A DNA stretch of 64,000 nt, from contig JAJKFL010000330.1 in the NCBI GenBank assembly GCA_021186555.1, forward strand, positions 32,035,944 through 32,099,943, read 5' to 3'. This stretch comes from Reticulitermes speratus. Its lineage: Eukaryota; Arthropoda; Insecta; Blattodea; Rhinotermitidae. Below the pieces are notes generated by a model that was not told the DNA's origin, made no database searches, and saw only the letters and a program-made list of their open reading frames with translations. The position numbers were made by a program, and so were the translations under genes. Below, in pieces: positions 62,139-64,000 of this stretch (position 1 is its first letter; the number at the start of each line of letters is the position of its first letter).

Positions 62139-62642
62139 AGGCGCGTTCGCAAAATTCCAAAAAGTGACTATTAGCGTAGTGACGTATGTGATTCTGTCTG
62201 TCTGTCCGTCTATCTGTGTGTCTGTCCGTCCGCATGGAACAACTCGACTCCCAATAGACGGATTTTCATGAAATTTGATATTTTGAGTACTTTTCAAAAA
62301 TCTGTCGAGAAAATTCAAGTTTGTCTCATATCTGACAAAAATAAGGGTACTTTACATGAAGACCTATGTACATTTATGATAATATCTCATTCAATTCTTC
62401 TCAGAATGAGAAATGTTTCAGACAAAATTTGTAGAGAAAATCAAAACTCACATTTTATGTTCAATAACTTTTTTCCGAATATCGTACCGTTTGTGAGATA
62501 ATGTGGCAAAATATGGTACAACCGGACAGGCTACCTGCCAACACAATGCAGAGCAGAAAATATGCCATCTGCTTGCCGGATAACTCAGAATATGTAACAA
62601 TTATTTCTTTTCAATGCCAACAATCGTTACGCGAACGCGCCT
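62139..62642. mobile_element. Probable DNA transposon remnant with 12-bp TIRs
   Basis: AGGCGCGTTCGC at 62,139-62,150 and its perfect complement GCGAACGCGCCT at 62,631-62,642. The interior has (TCTG)n-rich GTCTGTCTGTCCGTCTATCT and GACGGATTTTCATGAAATTT, a layout seen in a widespread insect non-autonomous element. The family was not named. Confidence 0.6.
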
Positions 62643-63045
62643 GAAAGTTACGTTTATACGTACATTGCCTGTCTTGTTTATAACTGACAGCGAATGTGTT
62701 TACTGCGCGGTACGAACTGAATCTTTTACAATTCACATCAGTATTCGCCATTATAGGGTTAAATTATTTTTTCCATTTTATAAATAGATATTGTATTTTT
62801 TTTACTCGTATGTCATATTTTATCATCGTAACTGAAAACGCAATAAATGCACCTTAGCCTAAACGTCAGTTTGCACATTAAATTCTAAACACACCGAGAA
62901 AAAAATCCAAAATGAACAATATTGAGAAACTTAAAAATACTTAAAATAGCACAAGGAATTTAAAAAAACAAATATTGGTGGCATGACTAATTAAGAAAGG
63001 AATTCATCTGCAGGTGGATCATTCCTTATTGTGTATTGTGTGGAT

Positions 63046-63333
63046 AAAAGGTAAAACAATCCCATTACAGGCCTGGACAGGCCCTTAGGGCTCCAGGAGG
63101 TTGAGACTCCCAGATTTCTAGACACTCAGCACATGGTGGTAAGGCTGTCAGCCCTATGCACAGGCCGCCTTTACCTGGTACTCATTTCTGTTACAGGCTG
63201 AGTCGATATCAGGGCCATAAGGCGACCGAAACGATTATCTAAATGAAAAATTCCAATGACACCATCGGGAATCGAACCCGCGACCTTCCGTCTTGTAGCG
63301 CAGTGCCTCAACCAACTGCTCCACCGCGCGCCC
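63046..63333 (-). mobile_element. tRNA-derived SINE, family B
   Basis: The minus-strand head reads GGGCGCGCGGTGGAGCAGTT with box-B-like GGTTCGATTCCCG. The body matches 6,161-6,479 and 21,097-21,390 through CCATTACAGGCCTGGACAGG. Confidence 0.88.
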
Positions 63334-63339
63334 TCCTGT

Positions 63340-64000
63340 AGTGTGGTTGAGGCTTGTAAACAGTAAACGAAACTTCTGTCGTTCTGTACGTAATGGGCTT
63401 CTACAAACTTGGCACAGAATGGAGCCTTCAAGAGCTGACCGGCCACATTAACCGTTGTCTGACAGCAGCAGTGATGTTGTGACAAAATGAACACTGCTAT
63501 TATCTCTATCTCTATTATCTCTGCTTCTGTTAAGTTCATTTTTTATGGCCTTTATTTTCTAAATTTGGTACACAACACATTAACACTAATTCTGTTACTA
63601 CACAAATTACTAAGCTTACACAGTTTCTCCCCATACTGCAAAGTTAGAATCTCAATTCACTCACATAAATTACATAGGTTTTGTTAAATACTCTTGCATT
63701 TGAACACCTCCTTCAAAGCACGAAAAATACAGGGACATTATTCTTTCTGATAACTGTTGCTAGTCATTTCCTGTCGGCTCGCTCAAATTATAACGTGCAT
63801 GTTAGACCTGACGCGTATCTAGAAAGCTGAAGGAAAGCATTTCCTGCGCCCCCTTTTTTTATAAGGCGAGTAAAAACCTAACATTAACTTCAATGCATTG
63901 AATTATAAAGCGTGGACCCCGACTCATGGCAAATTGGAAAAAGTGGTGAGAGCCGCGCTGCCTTCCTTCACGCGAAACGGTCTGCGTGAATCAGTCATGT
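63340..64000. other. Intergenic, no recognised element
   Basis: No gene or repeat was recognised up to the window edge. Confidence 0.4.

Overview
This window is eukaryotic nuclear DNA from an AT-rich, transposon-laden animal genome. It is almost certainly an insect. A large-genome polyneopteran such as a cockroach or termite is likely, because the SINE and LINE remnants read like those common in Blattodea; that placement is an inference from memory of such repeats, not a search. There are no prokaryotic features, CRISPR arrays, rRNA genes or true tRNA genes.

One protein-coding gene can be supported: the DmX-like / rabconnectin-3 alpha gene (Rbcn-3A in Drosophila, DMXL1/2 in vertebrates). It lies on the minus strand, from its start codon at 50,942-50,944 down to the left edge of the window, where it is cut off. 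I could place 34 consecutive coding exons (50,944 to 26), all with GT donors and AG acceptors and matching phases. They total 5,987 nt, about 1,996 codons, or roughly the first 60% of a protein that is usually near 3,000-3,400 residues. The single break is in exon 15, where exactly one base is missing. Exons 1-19 hold the N-terminal WD40-type region, and exons 19-34 hold the RAVE/Rav1-like region. The protein works with Rbcn-3B/WDR7 to assemble and activate the vacuolar H+-ATPase. A candidate promoter (51,000-51,500) with a TCACGTG motif lies just upstream.

About 44 kb of the 50 kb gene span is intron, filled with repeats: tRNA-derived SINEs of several families, LINE 3' ends, Tc1/mariner and pogo-like DNA elements and their MITEs, a TTAA-flanked MITE family, and a family of fold-back elements. 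The 13 kb upstream of the gene (51,000-64,000) holds a jockey-type LINE remnant, more SINEs and MITEs, and a 1.1 kb minisatellite with a 43-bp unit. No second gene was recognised there.

The most interesting non-genic signal is the fold-back family. Nine insertions are made of long inverted arms, mostly with a one-sided tail ending in ATGCACGGTGA. Seven of them have a 12-bp target-site duplication readable directly from the flanks (four exact single insertions, one exact nested insertion and two with one mismatch... counted individually in the findings). Many arms carry a motif of the form CTGANGA-T-stem-GAAA followed by a self-complementary hexamer or octamer and GGG. The stem sequence changes between copies while pairing is kept. 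This resembles a minimal hammerhead ribozyme and suggests non-autonomous, Penelope-like or retrozyme-like elements.
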